Positions 47,338 to 58,382 of a DNA stretch of 64,000 bases are shown in pieces. The DNA lies in NCBI GenBank assembly GCA_025201365.1, contig JAIXMF010000002.1, positions 1,984,001-2,048,000 of the forward strand. The letters are read 5' to 3'. Source of the stretch: Syncephalis plumigaleata. Lineage: Eukaryota > Zoopagomycota > Zoopagomycetes > Zoopagales > Piptocephalidaceae. The translations under genes were made by a program, and so were the position numbers. Each line of letters opens with the position of its first letter. Position 1 is the stretch's first letter. The notes beneath the pieces are model-generated. The model did not search any database and was not told the DNA's origin. It saw only the letters and a list, made by a program, of their open reading frames with translations.

Positions 47338-48343
47338 TTACGAAGTATCTTGTAAATTCTTTTGATGTCCCTCCAACGTACGTGCCAAATCTCCTGGTAT
47401 ACGTCCTAGCAACGAGCTTAACTGTTGTGCTGGCGCTGATAGGAGTCCCACCAATTCTGCACGTAGCGTGTGAATGTCTGGCAACTCGGATACACGTCGA
47501 ATACCATCGGCAGTAAACCATTGTTGATCAAATCGACCGCCTAGTAGGATCAATTTACGATTCTTTTGCAATACATCGAGGACACGTTTCACGACAGCGG
47601 GATCAGCCACACTAGGCGCGGATGTAGATGATGGCGTAGTAGCGGCGGATAAACGCACCAAACAAGTGGGACCACATAGCCAGGCACGTAGTTCATCGTA
47701 GCGTGCCTCGCGAGGAAGTGCCGCACGCATAATGGCCACACGTACCATTTCCAGTACGACACTTGATTCCGTAGTGTCGGCACTCATTGGCACGATCGAG
47801 TTGCTATTAGCGAATGCAGTACGTAAATCCGAACGTAGATTAATCAATTCCGTGGATGTCATGTTATTATGCTGCAATACTAGAACACCACCGGTTGCCG
47901 ATTGACTATTCGGGCTGAGTACATCGCGATAATGCGTGAATAAATATTGTTTACGTTCAGGGAACGGTTGATTCGGACGACGCGTGGCAAATGAAGGCTT
48001 ATACGGTTGACGGGCAGCGGACGCGTCTATTATAATTATTGTTGTTATTATTATTCCATAGAGTAAATATTGAATCAATAATAATAGACTGGTGCTAACT
48101 TACATGTTCTCGCGATTACTACGCGTAAATCGGACAATATTGACTTTGACATTGTATTCATTATACTAGATTCTGTAGGAATAGATAAATAGGAATAGGA
48201 AAAAGATCCGACAAATATAAATATTACCATAGTATGAGTGCAATTACTACTACTACTATTATTATTATTTACTTACGACTCGTCCATGGACGTAGACTTT
48301 GAACTGCCATACGCGTGGCAGCGTCCAATCTTAGTAATCCCAT
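47338..48343 (-). CDS. Mitochondrial ribosomal protein uL10m
   Basis: Large-subunit stalk-base protein of the mitoribosome. Exons 48343-48277, 48172-48104, 48026-47338, about 274 residues. The first exon is Arg-rich and amphipathic (mitochondrial presequence). The core begins KPSFATRRPNQPFPERKQYLFTHY, then VLVLQHNNMTSTELINLRSDL, with LRAWLCGPTCLVRL, KLILLGGRFDQQWFTADGI, and LVGLLSAPAQQLSSLLG matching L10 strand/helix order. All joins in phase. Confidence 0.82.
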
Positions 48344-49178
48344 ACTAGTAAACGTAAATAAGAAGGTGTATACCACTACTATTGAGAACAAGAATAAGAA
48401 TAATAGTGAGAGCGGTGTATTGTCTTGTGTGTGTCTATGTGTTTTGAGTGGGTGAAATGGTGTCTCATTATGTGTGATGTGTGATATGTGTGTGTGTGGT
48501 GGTGGTATCTCACCATCTCATAAAGACATCACATAGTACTATCACGGGGGGTGGATTCACTCTCGTCCAAACGTACGCCACGTCTATACTTATTGTACTG
48601 GCCGCTTTAACGCGTATATAAGCGCATCTCTACAGGTAGGATGACAACCAATTTATTGAATCATTCTAGATATACTGGCTATACGGATGGATGAATCGAT
48701 AGATGGATGGATGGATGCATGATGATTGAACGTATGATTGCATGGATATACGTAATACTGAGAGAGAGAGAGTTGGTTATGGCGTATACGATGGCATGTA
48801 CATCATGTCCGGATAACTACATAGTAGTTGATATAGATATATATATACATATACCTGCGTAATATCTATTAGAAGGAATAGAGAGCGAAAGCCCTGTAGT
48901 TAAATAATACGACTAGCTATCTTGTAATAAGCTTTATTTACTACAGCTTATCTATAGGTAATATATACATGCATATATCATACACCTATACACACATACT
49001 TCTCTCTCTCTATGTATATAACTAGTAATAGAACGGAGTAACGCTCTATACGACATTCTTTGTTGGCTTTACGTCGAATGTCAGCATGCAATGACGTGCA
49101 TACGTCCATCCAGTACATCATGTAGCATTTTATTAACGGCATACTACTTATTATTTATTTATTCATTATATGATAGCC
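48344..49178. promoter_or_regulatory. Divergent intergenic region, uL10m and Stm1-like
   Basis: Contains a TATA-like CGCGTATATAAGCGC at about 48613-48627, GT-rich stretches near 48430-48500, and several short AT/GA tracts near 48765-48850. No gene recognised. Confidence 0.45.
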
Positions 49179-50439
49179 ATGGCCAGTGTTGCATCTAACA
49201 ATCCGTTCGCTTTCCTTAATGACGACGACGAGGGCAATAACATTGCTCCGTCTACCGTCGCTCCAGCAGCACCAAAGGACAAGAAGCAAGCCGCCAAGGA
49301 CAAGAAGCAAACTGCTAACAAGGCCGCTGCTACTACCTCAGCTGCTAAACCAACTGCCGTTGCCGATAAGAACCGTGGTAAGCCAACTGGCGCGCGCTCT
49401 AATGCTCCAGCCACTCGCCCAGCCACCGAAGGTATGCACGAAACATTAATGTATATAATTGGCCGTATTACAAAAGAAACCATAGTAATAATGATAATGT
49501 TACAATGGTAAATAGGTCGCAACTACGAGGCTGAATCTCGCGATGCTAACCGAACCCGTCGTGGTGGTGCTGCTCCCCGTCGTGGTCGTGGTGCTGGCCG
49601 CGGTGGTCGTGGTCGTGAATTTGACCGCCACAGTGGTACTGGTCTAGTGTAAGTGGTTATTTATCTCCTTATCATATACGTATATATTGTGCGGTTACTT
49701 ACTATATATTTACAATGCCTACTAATGATGATTAGTGACTCAAAGAAGAAGGTCGAGCAGGGTTGGGGTCACACCGGTGCCGACTACAGCGAGACCGATA
49801 AGGCCGCGTAAGTATTAGGAATGCAATGGTCAATTAGTTTTGCGTATAGGATAGTAATTAATGGATACTATGTTTCAATTGATGGTGATGATGATGACGC
49901 AGTAAGAGCAACGAAGAAGCCGTTGAGGAAGTACCAGAGGAGGAACAAGGTCCAGCTGTAAAGACTCTCGACGAGTACTTGACCGAACGTACCGAAAAGC
50001 TCAAGCTTGCCGGTGTCGAAACCCCCGAGGTTCGCAAGGTTGAAAACGCCGAAGAATGGAAGAACACCCGTGTGCTCAAGAATGAAGAAGCAACTTCTTT
50101 GTTGGCAAGGTGAGTATTGCGTGAACATGCGCGTGTAGCATAGATGACAAACAATTCTATATTGCTACTATCTCTTACATATACGATTATATTAATTAAA
50201 TATCTATTCTGTTATGATTCCAGTCTCAATCTGCTTCTCAAAAGCAAAAGACCAAGAAGACGAAGAAGGTCGTTGTCGAGATTGAACAACGCTTCGTCGA
50301 AGAGAGCTTGGTCGTGGGCGGTAGCCGTGGTGGTCGCGGTGGTCGTGGCGGTCGTGGTGGCCGTGGCGGCAGCAGCGGTCGTGGTGGTGCCAACGCCATG
50401 AATGTCGACGATCAAAGTGCCTTCCCAGCTCTCGGATAA
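49179..50439 (+). CDS. Stm1/SERBP1 (HABP4) family RNA-binding protein
   Basis: Family members bind ribosomes and mRNA; yeast Stm1 clamps inactive 80S ribosomes. Exons 49179-49431, 49516-49648, 49736-49807, 49903-50109, 50224-50439, about 293 residues. N-terminal NNPFAFLNDDDEG is the typical Stm1 start. Then a Lys/Ala tract, an Arg/Gly box after NRTRRGGAAPRRGRG, FDRHSGTGL, KKVEQGWGHTGADYSETD, KTLDEYL and WKNTRVLKNEEA, and a second RGG run near the end closing SAFPALG. The join 50109/50224 needs one more base in a T-run near 50095-50100. The ATG at 49179 has a better context (GCCATGG) than the one at 49170. Confidence 0.9.
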
Positions 50440-51044
50440 ATATATGCATGCTGCTTTGTTTATTCTCGTTCGTATTTTGTGCTAAGTAACTTCTAGCATT
50501 ATTTCTCTATCAATGATGTCTAGAATGATATAGCGACAACCACAATGAGGTTCATTATTATAAATAAACTAAAAACGGCGAATTTATTAGTTTAATATAT
50601 ATATATGTTTGTATGTTTATGTGTATATGAATAACGAATATTCTATGTCATTGTTTTCTTAGTATATGTATAAATGTGTGTGTGTGTATAGAGTTGAGCT
50701 CTCTTTTCTCCTTTATAATGGTTGATTAGAAAATCCACACCGCACACACACACACACACACACACAAAAATAGCACATCCGACAGAGGACAATACTTTTC
50801 CTCGCTTGTTGTACTCCTTGACGTCCATATGAGAAACTAACTGCTACTACTACTACTTGTACTGTTGCTACTTGTACTGCCATCTCACACTTGTACCGGT
50901 TTATCGAACCACGCGTCTCTTTCTTCCTCGTCTTTCTCTTCTGTTTACACTGCTCCAATCATCGATTGCTCGCTTGCTTTAGTAGTTCTGTCGGGGAACT
51001 GCTTTTCTGTTCGGAATTGAATCTTTTCATCTACACGCTCTTTG
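50440..51044. other. Gap with microsatellites; leader of the MPN gene
   Basis: Holds (GT)n near 50677-50687, (CA)n at about 50743-50766, and a CT-rich stretch up to the start codon. No gene. Confidence 0.45.
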
Positions 51045-53924
51045 ATGGCCGAGATCAACGATGGGGCAGCAGCCGATCCACCAGGCGAGTACTCCCCAAG
51101 CGTGGACGGTCATAGCCAAGGTGGTATGGGCTTCTACCCGCATAGTCTGCGACCATTAGCCGCTACCCTACCGCCTAACGGTATGGTGACTAATGTCATG
51201 ACGACAGGTGGCACTACCTTATCGTATAGTAATTAGTAAGTATACTAGGGGTGTAGATCGGTAATAATCATTAGTAAGGGACTACGATAACTCTATAGTT
51301 AATAAGAGACATCTCGTTGTCGTTTCTGTATTACGCTATGGCGAGACAGTAGTAGATTAGCGTAGCGTAGAGTGACAGCAGCGGTAGATTCGTTAGCTTA
51401 ATCATATGGGTGTATATAATACGAATGCTTGCACCAGTTTATACTACACGCGTACAATAGAGTAGTATTCAAGTAGCTGTCGCTATTATTTATTACTATG
51501 ATAAATACAATAGTGCTAGTAGAACTATAGTGTGTTTATAACATAGATCTCGTAATGAGTATTTCTAATATATTGTGAATGACAATAATAATAATAATAA
51601 TAGTAAAGATAGGCGATAATGTGTGGCGGATGTTTGTGTGTGTGTGTGTGTGTGTGGAGATGCGATATTTTCTGTCCTCTTCTCTTCTTCCATTCATAAA
51701 AAAAAGAAAACCTTATGATTGGGCTTGCCTTTTTAGGACTAGTCTATTTATAGTTTACTAATTTCTATTGACTGAGTAGTAGGACTGTACGTATTGTACT
51801 ATCGCAATCACTTGTGGCGGCCTTAGTGAAGCATGCTTGTAGCGATAGTACACTTCCAGTATTCGGCTATTTGGGTGGACATGCAAATCAGACAGCAGTG
51901 GAAGTGGACGCGCAAGGACAACGACAAGAATATTTAATATGTCAAGCAAGTGATTTTGTAGCATCAGAACGGTAAGCGACGACTATACTATACCTGCTTA
52001 TTCGTGTGGCGGTGCTAATACGTGATGTAGCGCGGTAAACACGCTACTGACGATATACCATCGGAAACAATTGGGTCATTGGAACGTGCCACTCTACTGT
52101 TCCGTGATCGAGGACTAGATTGTATTGGATGGTATCGCAGGTAAATGGCCACGAATGAACTTTGATAGTATACTTACCTAGTAGTACAATGAAATGACAA
52201 TCGTGTAGCGCACCAAATACCGTGGAATTCCAGCCAACACTCGAGGATATTCAGCAACAACGACACATGCAACGACAGGTAAATAGATATTATTGGTATG
52301 ATGACTAGACTAGCCTACTCACTAGAGAACACCCTCTAGTATCCATGGTCTGTAGGAGCACTAATAATCCCGCCACCATTCGAGGATGCTGGAGGATTAG
52401 CCGACGTTGCTCCCCTAATTAATATATTCCGTGTTGTACCAAGTTTTCTTACGGATCAGTATGATAGCGCGGGCAATATTGTGGCATCGCCTGTTCCACC
52501 TGCTATGGACATCACAGGTGTTATTAGCAAGGTACCGTTTGCTTTCACGTCGCGTATCGTGTCAGATCCTGTACTATTTAGAAGACAACAGCATATGTTA
52601 ATGGTAATGCGGGAACTAAATGAATAACATGTATATATTATTATACGATCAAATACTAAATGTTTTGCTGTTATTATTATTATTATTTAGAATTCATTGG
52701 CCGAGTCGAGAAAAGCGCATACATTGCGATTAGCCGATAATGATCATAGAAGAGCGATATCCTCGATTGTTGATGCGGAATACGATGCCTTTCTAACTGA
52801 TTTCTGGAAGTCGAACGTTGTAGAGGTAAATGCATTGATATAGGGAATAATTCGACTGGAGAACACTCGCTAATAAGCATGCTATTTAGTTGAGTAAATC
52901 GATAGAACATGACTATCGCACATTGGCTGTGCATAAATTGCAGATGAAACGACAGATCGCCGATCGCATTCGGTCGCTTGCTTGCTTACGAACTAAACAG
53001 CAGATGGTCCACACTGGCTGTAATAACGAAACGGATCAACTAGCAAACAGTGTTGCATTGAATATGCAACATATCAGTCATCTACTTGGTGTAGTAAGTG
53101 TCTTTCTTTGCATTAGGGATTATTAGAGCATTGTTGCTAATCGCTCTATTATAGTTGACCTCATCTATGAAATCGGCGAATAACAACTTGAACCTACTAC
53201 CTGCTGATATTACGAAACCAGCATCCTATCAGTGGTACTCGAACACTGACAAGTCCACCTTACCCGTAGAGTCATTAACTAATAAACACGATAATAGTAA
53301 TGGTGGTTCCGACACTAACAATAATCCTAATGGTACTCGGAAGGTTCGACAGCATCGATCACGTAAATCTGCTAATACAGATTCAAATTCGGTGGGTATT
53401 ATCATCAAATAAGCAAGGATAATTATTAACTGGATTCTCTTTTGTCACTTAGAAACAACCCATCAAGCCGGTATCGAGTCGCCGTAGCAAATCGGTTAAC
53501 CAGAAACAGACATTTGAAATGGTCGATTATGAACCATCGCTAAAATTACTCAAGGATAACGTTAGTAGACGACTATCAACTCCCTCATTAGTAACACTTG
53601 TGGAGAACCATCATCCTCAGACATCGGCTGCCATATCATGGATGCTGCTGCTGCTGCTGCTCACCGTAAAAGTAGCACCAATAATAAGCACGAAACAGTA
53701 ACTGCTAACAATTTGGCAAATATGGAGAGTAATGCATTGCCGTTAAAGAAGAGGTAAATCATATACGCAGAGGAGAGGAAAACTTTGTCAATCATCATCC
53801 TCATCATCATCCTCATCATCTACAACAGCAACAACCTATACTGGAACCATCTACACCGCTATCTTCATCTAATGAATTAGGATTTGCCATTAGATCAGGT
53901 CGTGCTGGCCCACCGGTGACTTGA
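51045..53924 (+). CDS. MPN-domain protein (MPND/MYSM1-like) with degenerate JAMM
   Basis: Active MPN+ proteases have ExnHxHPx7Sx2D. Here the equivalent of GWYHSHP reads GWYRSAP, so both zinc histidines are replaced; TLEDIQQQ keeps the last Asp. Nine exons: 51045-51235, then from 51780 (or 51777)-51971, 52031-52140, 52209-52278, 52340-52603, 52691-52825, 52890-53093, 53155-53391, 53453-53924; about 625 residues. MPN start: VRIVLSQSLVAALVKHA, then FGYLGGH and IGSLERATLLFRDRGLDCI. A helical region, a Ser/Asn/Lys stretch, and His/Gln-rich tail end with RSGRAGPPVT. Three one-base breaks (51971/52031 join, near 53607, near 53752). Intron 1 is 544 nt, much longer than the rest, so exon 1 may belong elsewhere. 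Confidence 0.65.
51577..51660 (+). repeat. (TAA)n and (GT)n in the long MPN intron
   Basis: A run of AATAAT units (51582-51602) and TGTGTGTGTGTGTGTGTG (about 51636-51656). Confidence 0.85.
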
Positions 53925-54604
53925 CCGACCAGATGATTAATTTATATACAAAATAATTTTATATTACAATTGGCTTATAACTAACCGATCAATACTCAAA
54001 TTACTACGGGGGTAGGTATTAGAAACTTGAAGTAATTCCGTTTTGAATTCACCTATACGCACTATACCAAAATGTAATCTTATTTGACTTTTATTTCGCC
54101 AAAATATTCTATTACGTCCGAGTATATCTCGCGTAATTAATTTGCGCTTGGCATCATCACCATTATCATCACCATGTCTACGCTAGCAATCCAGTCTTGT
54201 TTTATACTTTTAGATTTTCTTTATTCTTTACTAATGCATCTTATGAGCGAATTAAATAAATAAATAATCCTACCTAATATGCTATGATCGATTTAGACTA
54301 ATGATTTGCATATCAAATGGTATAATCGATACAATGCTTAGTCTAACAGCATTATGTGGCGTTATTAAATTCGCGCGAACAAGTTACGACGGCACAGTAG
54401 ATTTATACTAATGCCATTAATCATATGAGTTACTATTGATTAATGGCATTAGTAGCAGGCAAGGTGATTAGCAACGTATTAAGCAAAGTAGTTTTAAATA
54501 AATTATTCTGTTTTATTAAAATGAATTCATTACGATAAATGAAATGCAAAAATATTCATGATTAATGCAGCGTATAAGCTTAACTATCGACATTACATTA
54601 CGAC
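53925..54604. other. Convergent 3' region with a hairpin
   Basis: 3' flanks of the MPN gene and fungalysin, no gene. It includes the 18-bp inverted repeat at 54406-54454 and an AAATAAATAAATAATCC tract. Confidence 0.5.
54406..54454. repeat. Perfect 18-bp inverted repeat (hairpin)
   Basis: TACTAATGCCATTAATCA at 54406-54423 is the exact reverse complement of 54437-54454, with a 13-nt loop. In RNA it would fold as an 18-bp stem. Could be a 3'-end hairpin, a small-RNA precursor, or the core of a short MITE. Confidence 0.85.
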
Positions 54605-56628
54605 TTATGGTTTTGGTGCTTCAGGCTTCGGTGTCTCTGGCTTCGGCTCTTCAGGTTTTGGTGTCTCTGGCTTTGGCTCCTCTGGCTTCGGTGTCTCTGG
54701 CTTTGGCTCTTCTGGCTTCGGTGTGGCTGTTCCGCCGCATTCGGCAGGAAGTGAAAAGTCTTCAGTGACCTTTGAACTACCGTTAGTTTCAGCCTTCGCA
54801 CCGAGACCGCGCTTAGCGAAAGCAGCCCAGATCTCGCACTTGTGCTTGCCACCAGTATTCTGTTGTTCGGCTTGAAGAATGGCGTCACGAGCAGAAATAA
54901 ATGTCGGACGGCATGGCTGCAGTTTCATACCGTCAATGACCAGTTTGGCAGCTAGCGTATTACCCTTGGTAAGATCAGCCGAGTATTTGTCCTCGTTGTA
55001 TCCTAGTTTGTCGACCAAGTTCCAGTACATTTGGTATAGCATATTGGCCCAGATTTCACCAATAGCGTGAACTCTAGTCCATCCGTTGGTGTACACTAAG
55101 CCGTAAGTGGTTGGATTCACCTTCATATCAGTGCTATATGGATAGTGGCGAATACCCTTGGTGTTCGCGTAGTCACCCAGCGACATGGCCTTGTCGTGAT
55201 TATCACCCTTCTTGAGACGTAGCCACATACCGACAAAGTCGCCCCAGCCTTCACCCATACCGCCTGATTCACCAGCACCCAAACAATTGGAGTTGGCCGG
55301 TCCACCGGTCAAACGGATCGAGATACCGTGCGTGTACTCGTGAGCGATGATATCATTCTCGAAATCACCATCGCGTTGTGGATCTGTAGCCGTCCATGTG
55401 TACATGCGCATGCGTGGACGCACACCGTCGGGTGGCGTGAAGAAGTTAGCGTTATTGTAGCCGGATGGATCTTGCGCATTAGCTAGGACATGATCACCAC
55501 CGACACCGCCTTTTCCGTAGTTGTCGTTCTGGAAGTTGCCGGATGCTTCGTCGAAACCATACTGATAGAATACATCGTGCATGATGTTGTTCATGTAGAA
55601 CAAGTTGGTAACAGCAGCCTCACGATAAGTGCTTGGGTCCTTGGTAAGGTCAACAGGATAGTCGAATTTCAGATCGGCAGAGATCGGCTGTGTGTCTGTA
55701 GTCTTTTGTTCGGGATTGGCTGGAGCAATCGCTTCGGCATTGTTACCAAGAGTGGTATCGTATTGCACCATTAAAGTCGTGCCATCCCTGGGAGATGCCT
55801 TAGTGTTGGCAGGATCGGTTAATACGACACGACCACCTGTTCCAATGTCGGATTCTTCGAAATTGACCACATTATAGCTGGCATCGGAAATCCAATCGTT
55901 GATGGAAATAAGTTTTCCACCATCGGCTGGCACATGTGCATTGAAATAGTTTTCACCGAGATCGATGAGAATTCCCAGGTGGCCTCCAGAGCACCTTCAC
56001 TTGTTTGGATATAGGACTGCTTGGCAATAACCTCGTCCTTTGCGTAAGGAATACCGGATAGCACGTATTCTGGCTTGTTACCAACTAGACTAGTACGCGA
56101 TGACACGGTAATCTTGGAGGCTTCAATTGGCCTGCCGATATGATTGGCTAGCGACACGAATGCCTTGTTTGGCTCGACGAAACGTGGCGAGGATTGACCG
56201 GCCCATAGTTTGCGCTTGGATGCGTCGGCATTACGGTAGAAATTATCGCCATAGGCAATGATCGTGCCTTTAGCATCGACATTGACGGAAATGTCACCGT
56301 TGGCTATCTCGACACCTTGGAATACCTGTTTAAGGTATACGTGGGTGACGCCAGTTGACTTGCTTGAGTAAGCGTCTTTAACAACGTAGTCGCCATTCTT
56401 GACCTTTAGATGTTGTCGAGCGAATGCTATGGCGACATCATCTGGCTTGCCATTTGCAGCGAAGTTACGGCTTTGTTGACGGAGTGCCGACGAACGGGAA
56501 ACAACCTCGAATTTAGGAACTGGATCCGGATTAATCAAATCAACTTTGACACGTTCCGCTGACACTACGGATGCAGCACTAATCATGGCTAGAGCCGCGA
56601 CGACAAGACGAGTGTTCATCATCATCAT
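54605..56628 (-). CDS. Fungalysin, M36 metalloprotease with PKPE-repeat tail
   Basis: Secreted zinc endopeptidase; fungal members break down host or substrate proteins. One exon, about 674 residues. A signal peptide (MMMMNTRLVVAALAMIS), an FTP-containing propeptide of about 200 residues (GVTHVYLKQVFQGVEIANG is typical), then the catalytic domain with zinc motif HEYTH in IIAHEYTHGISIRL and the third ligand Glu in GMGEGWGDF. The C-terminal about 40 residues are EEPKPETPKP repeats (DNA repeat 54607-54720) that usual M36 members lack. One base is missing near 55958-55966 (GAATTCTC); the frames on either side match the family without gap. Confidence 0.93.
54607..54720 (-). repeat. Tandem 30-bp coding repeat in the fungalysin tail
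   Basis: About three to four imperfect copies encode PKPEEPKPET units. Repeats differ in synonymous positions (TCT/TCC/TCA), so the array is not brand new. Confidence 0.85.
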
Positions 56629-58382
56629 CCTAATGATAACTGTTGAATAAGCAAATCGAGAATTGACTTCTTAGTGAAGATGAATTTCTTTGCACTAGCA
56701 AAGTAAGGGGAGAGAGGGAGATAGAGAGCGTAAGACAAAAAAGATGAATAGATAGGCAAAAATTGAACGGAGAATACAGTAAGTTAATGTTATAACTAGA
56801 GAGAGAGAGAGAGAGTAAAATAGATAAACCGTAAAGTAAAAAAAACGTTAATGGTGTGGACGTAGGACGTGAGCGTAAAAGATTGTTTGTTGTTGATGTT
56901 GAGCGAAACGGATAGCAGGCGGATAGTTGTGGTTTTCGTCGCGATGGGTTGATGATGTTGATGTTATGATTTGAAATGTGTTCTCCTCGTCGATATTAGC
57001 CCGCGTATTTATGCTGCCATGACCGAGTGACCTATAACTTCTTGGAGGAGGAAGACGAAGACGAAGTCAAACAATTGTTACACGTACAATGTAATGTGTA
57101 GCCTCGTGCCATCATCAATAGTCATCTCGTCCCTTTCATGATTGTTAACGCGTAGGCCTAATAGAGGACTGGCGTTTTTAAGGGGAAGTACCTCCTCGTG
57201 TTATTCAAACGCCATTTGGAATGAGAAAAACCAGTTCTCACTACTATTTTATGCTAATCATTACTTTAGAGACGTCATATGGCTGCGACCTATAGCCTAA
57301 AGGCCTAATTGACCATTCTAGGAGGAGCGTGCTTTTTCGAGGGAAAGTACAGGCAAGGCCAGGCTATTATCAGCAATCAGCTAAATAGGTGCGTCTACAT
57401 TGTTCGTGTGACTAGTATGTCACGTTTTTTTCCCTTCTTCAAAGGGATTCCTAAGCGTAGACAAATGGCTCGCGATGTCAATTACAGCACGTCATTCGAG
57501 CAATACTGACAGTATTGCCATGCTAAAACTACGTGTCACTCATAGTGTGGTACCCGTGTTTTTCATTCATTCACAATCTGTTTATTTGCTTATCCCCCGG
57601 TAACACGACACGGCAATACGTTGTTCTATTTAGTAAATATGAATTATTATTGTTATTATTATTATTGTATGTTTCTGACATGTAACCAACTTGTTTGTTG
57701 TATGTTCGAGTACATCATTTATTTGTCGTTTCTAATTTGCACAACCAATCAAGTGTGAATGATGGATGTGGGGTCGGCTCGCAGTATGTATAATATGATA
57801 CAATAAGACACGGATGATACTCGTGCTTTAACGGTGCACTTGTCGTTCTACCGGTTATACGGGAAATGAGATCCGTAACGGGACTACTGATTAAGAATGA
57901 TGCTGATTGATCTCCCCTCTCTCGACGCTGTCCCTTGTTAGAGCAATAGGACTGTACGAGCGCGTGATCCAGCATGCGAATACATTCTACATATGCATTT
58001 CTAGAATTAGTTTTATCGTATTCTAAGGAGGAACTATTCGCTTTGCCAAGAATACACCATTATCCGAAGAGTGTCCTCGTTCTTGTGATACATTAAAACA
58101 AAAGAGAACATTTGTCTTTACTATTTATTCTTCGTTATTCGATGCATGACATTAATTATACGATACTGGTTATTATTAGAATGAAAATAAAGAAGAGCGA
58201 TGTTTCATAGAACAAGTGTAATATCCGGCGATTTTGTAATCAAGTACAATGCAATTATCGCAACACTCGATGATAATAAGAATACCCGTACAACTGAACA
58301 CAATATGATGACCATTTAGTGACACAAAAGTGATATGCGCGTGGACAACTCTAACAACATTCATCGGTTGGCAGTAGGATCG
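56629..58382. other. Fungalysin promoter region and gap
   Basis: 1.75 kb. Near 57000-57012 on the minus strand lies a TATA-like GCATAAATACGC, about 375 bp upstream of the ATG. GA-rich tracts at 56700-56820. An 86-codon minus frame (57975-57715) with an ATG has no recognisable domain. No element copy recognised. Confidence 0.4.

Noticed and set aside
54616-54768. Plus-strand Gly/Ser/Phe repeat frame opposite the fungalysin tail
   Set aside because: It is the antisense reading of the PKPE repeat; the minus frame is continuous with a full M36 protease.
57715-57975. 86-codon minus frame with ATG between fungalysin and the pseudokinase
   Set aside because: No domain, signal peptide or splice context; codon use looks random.
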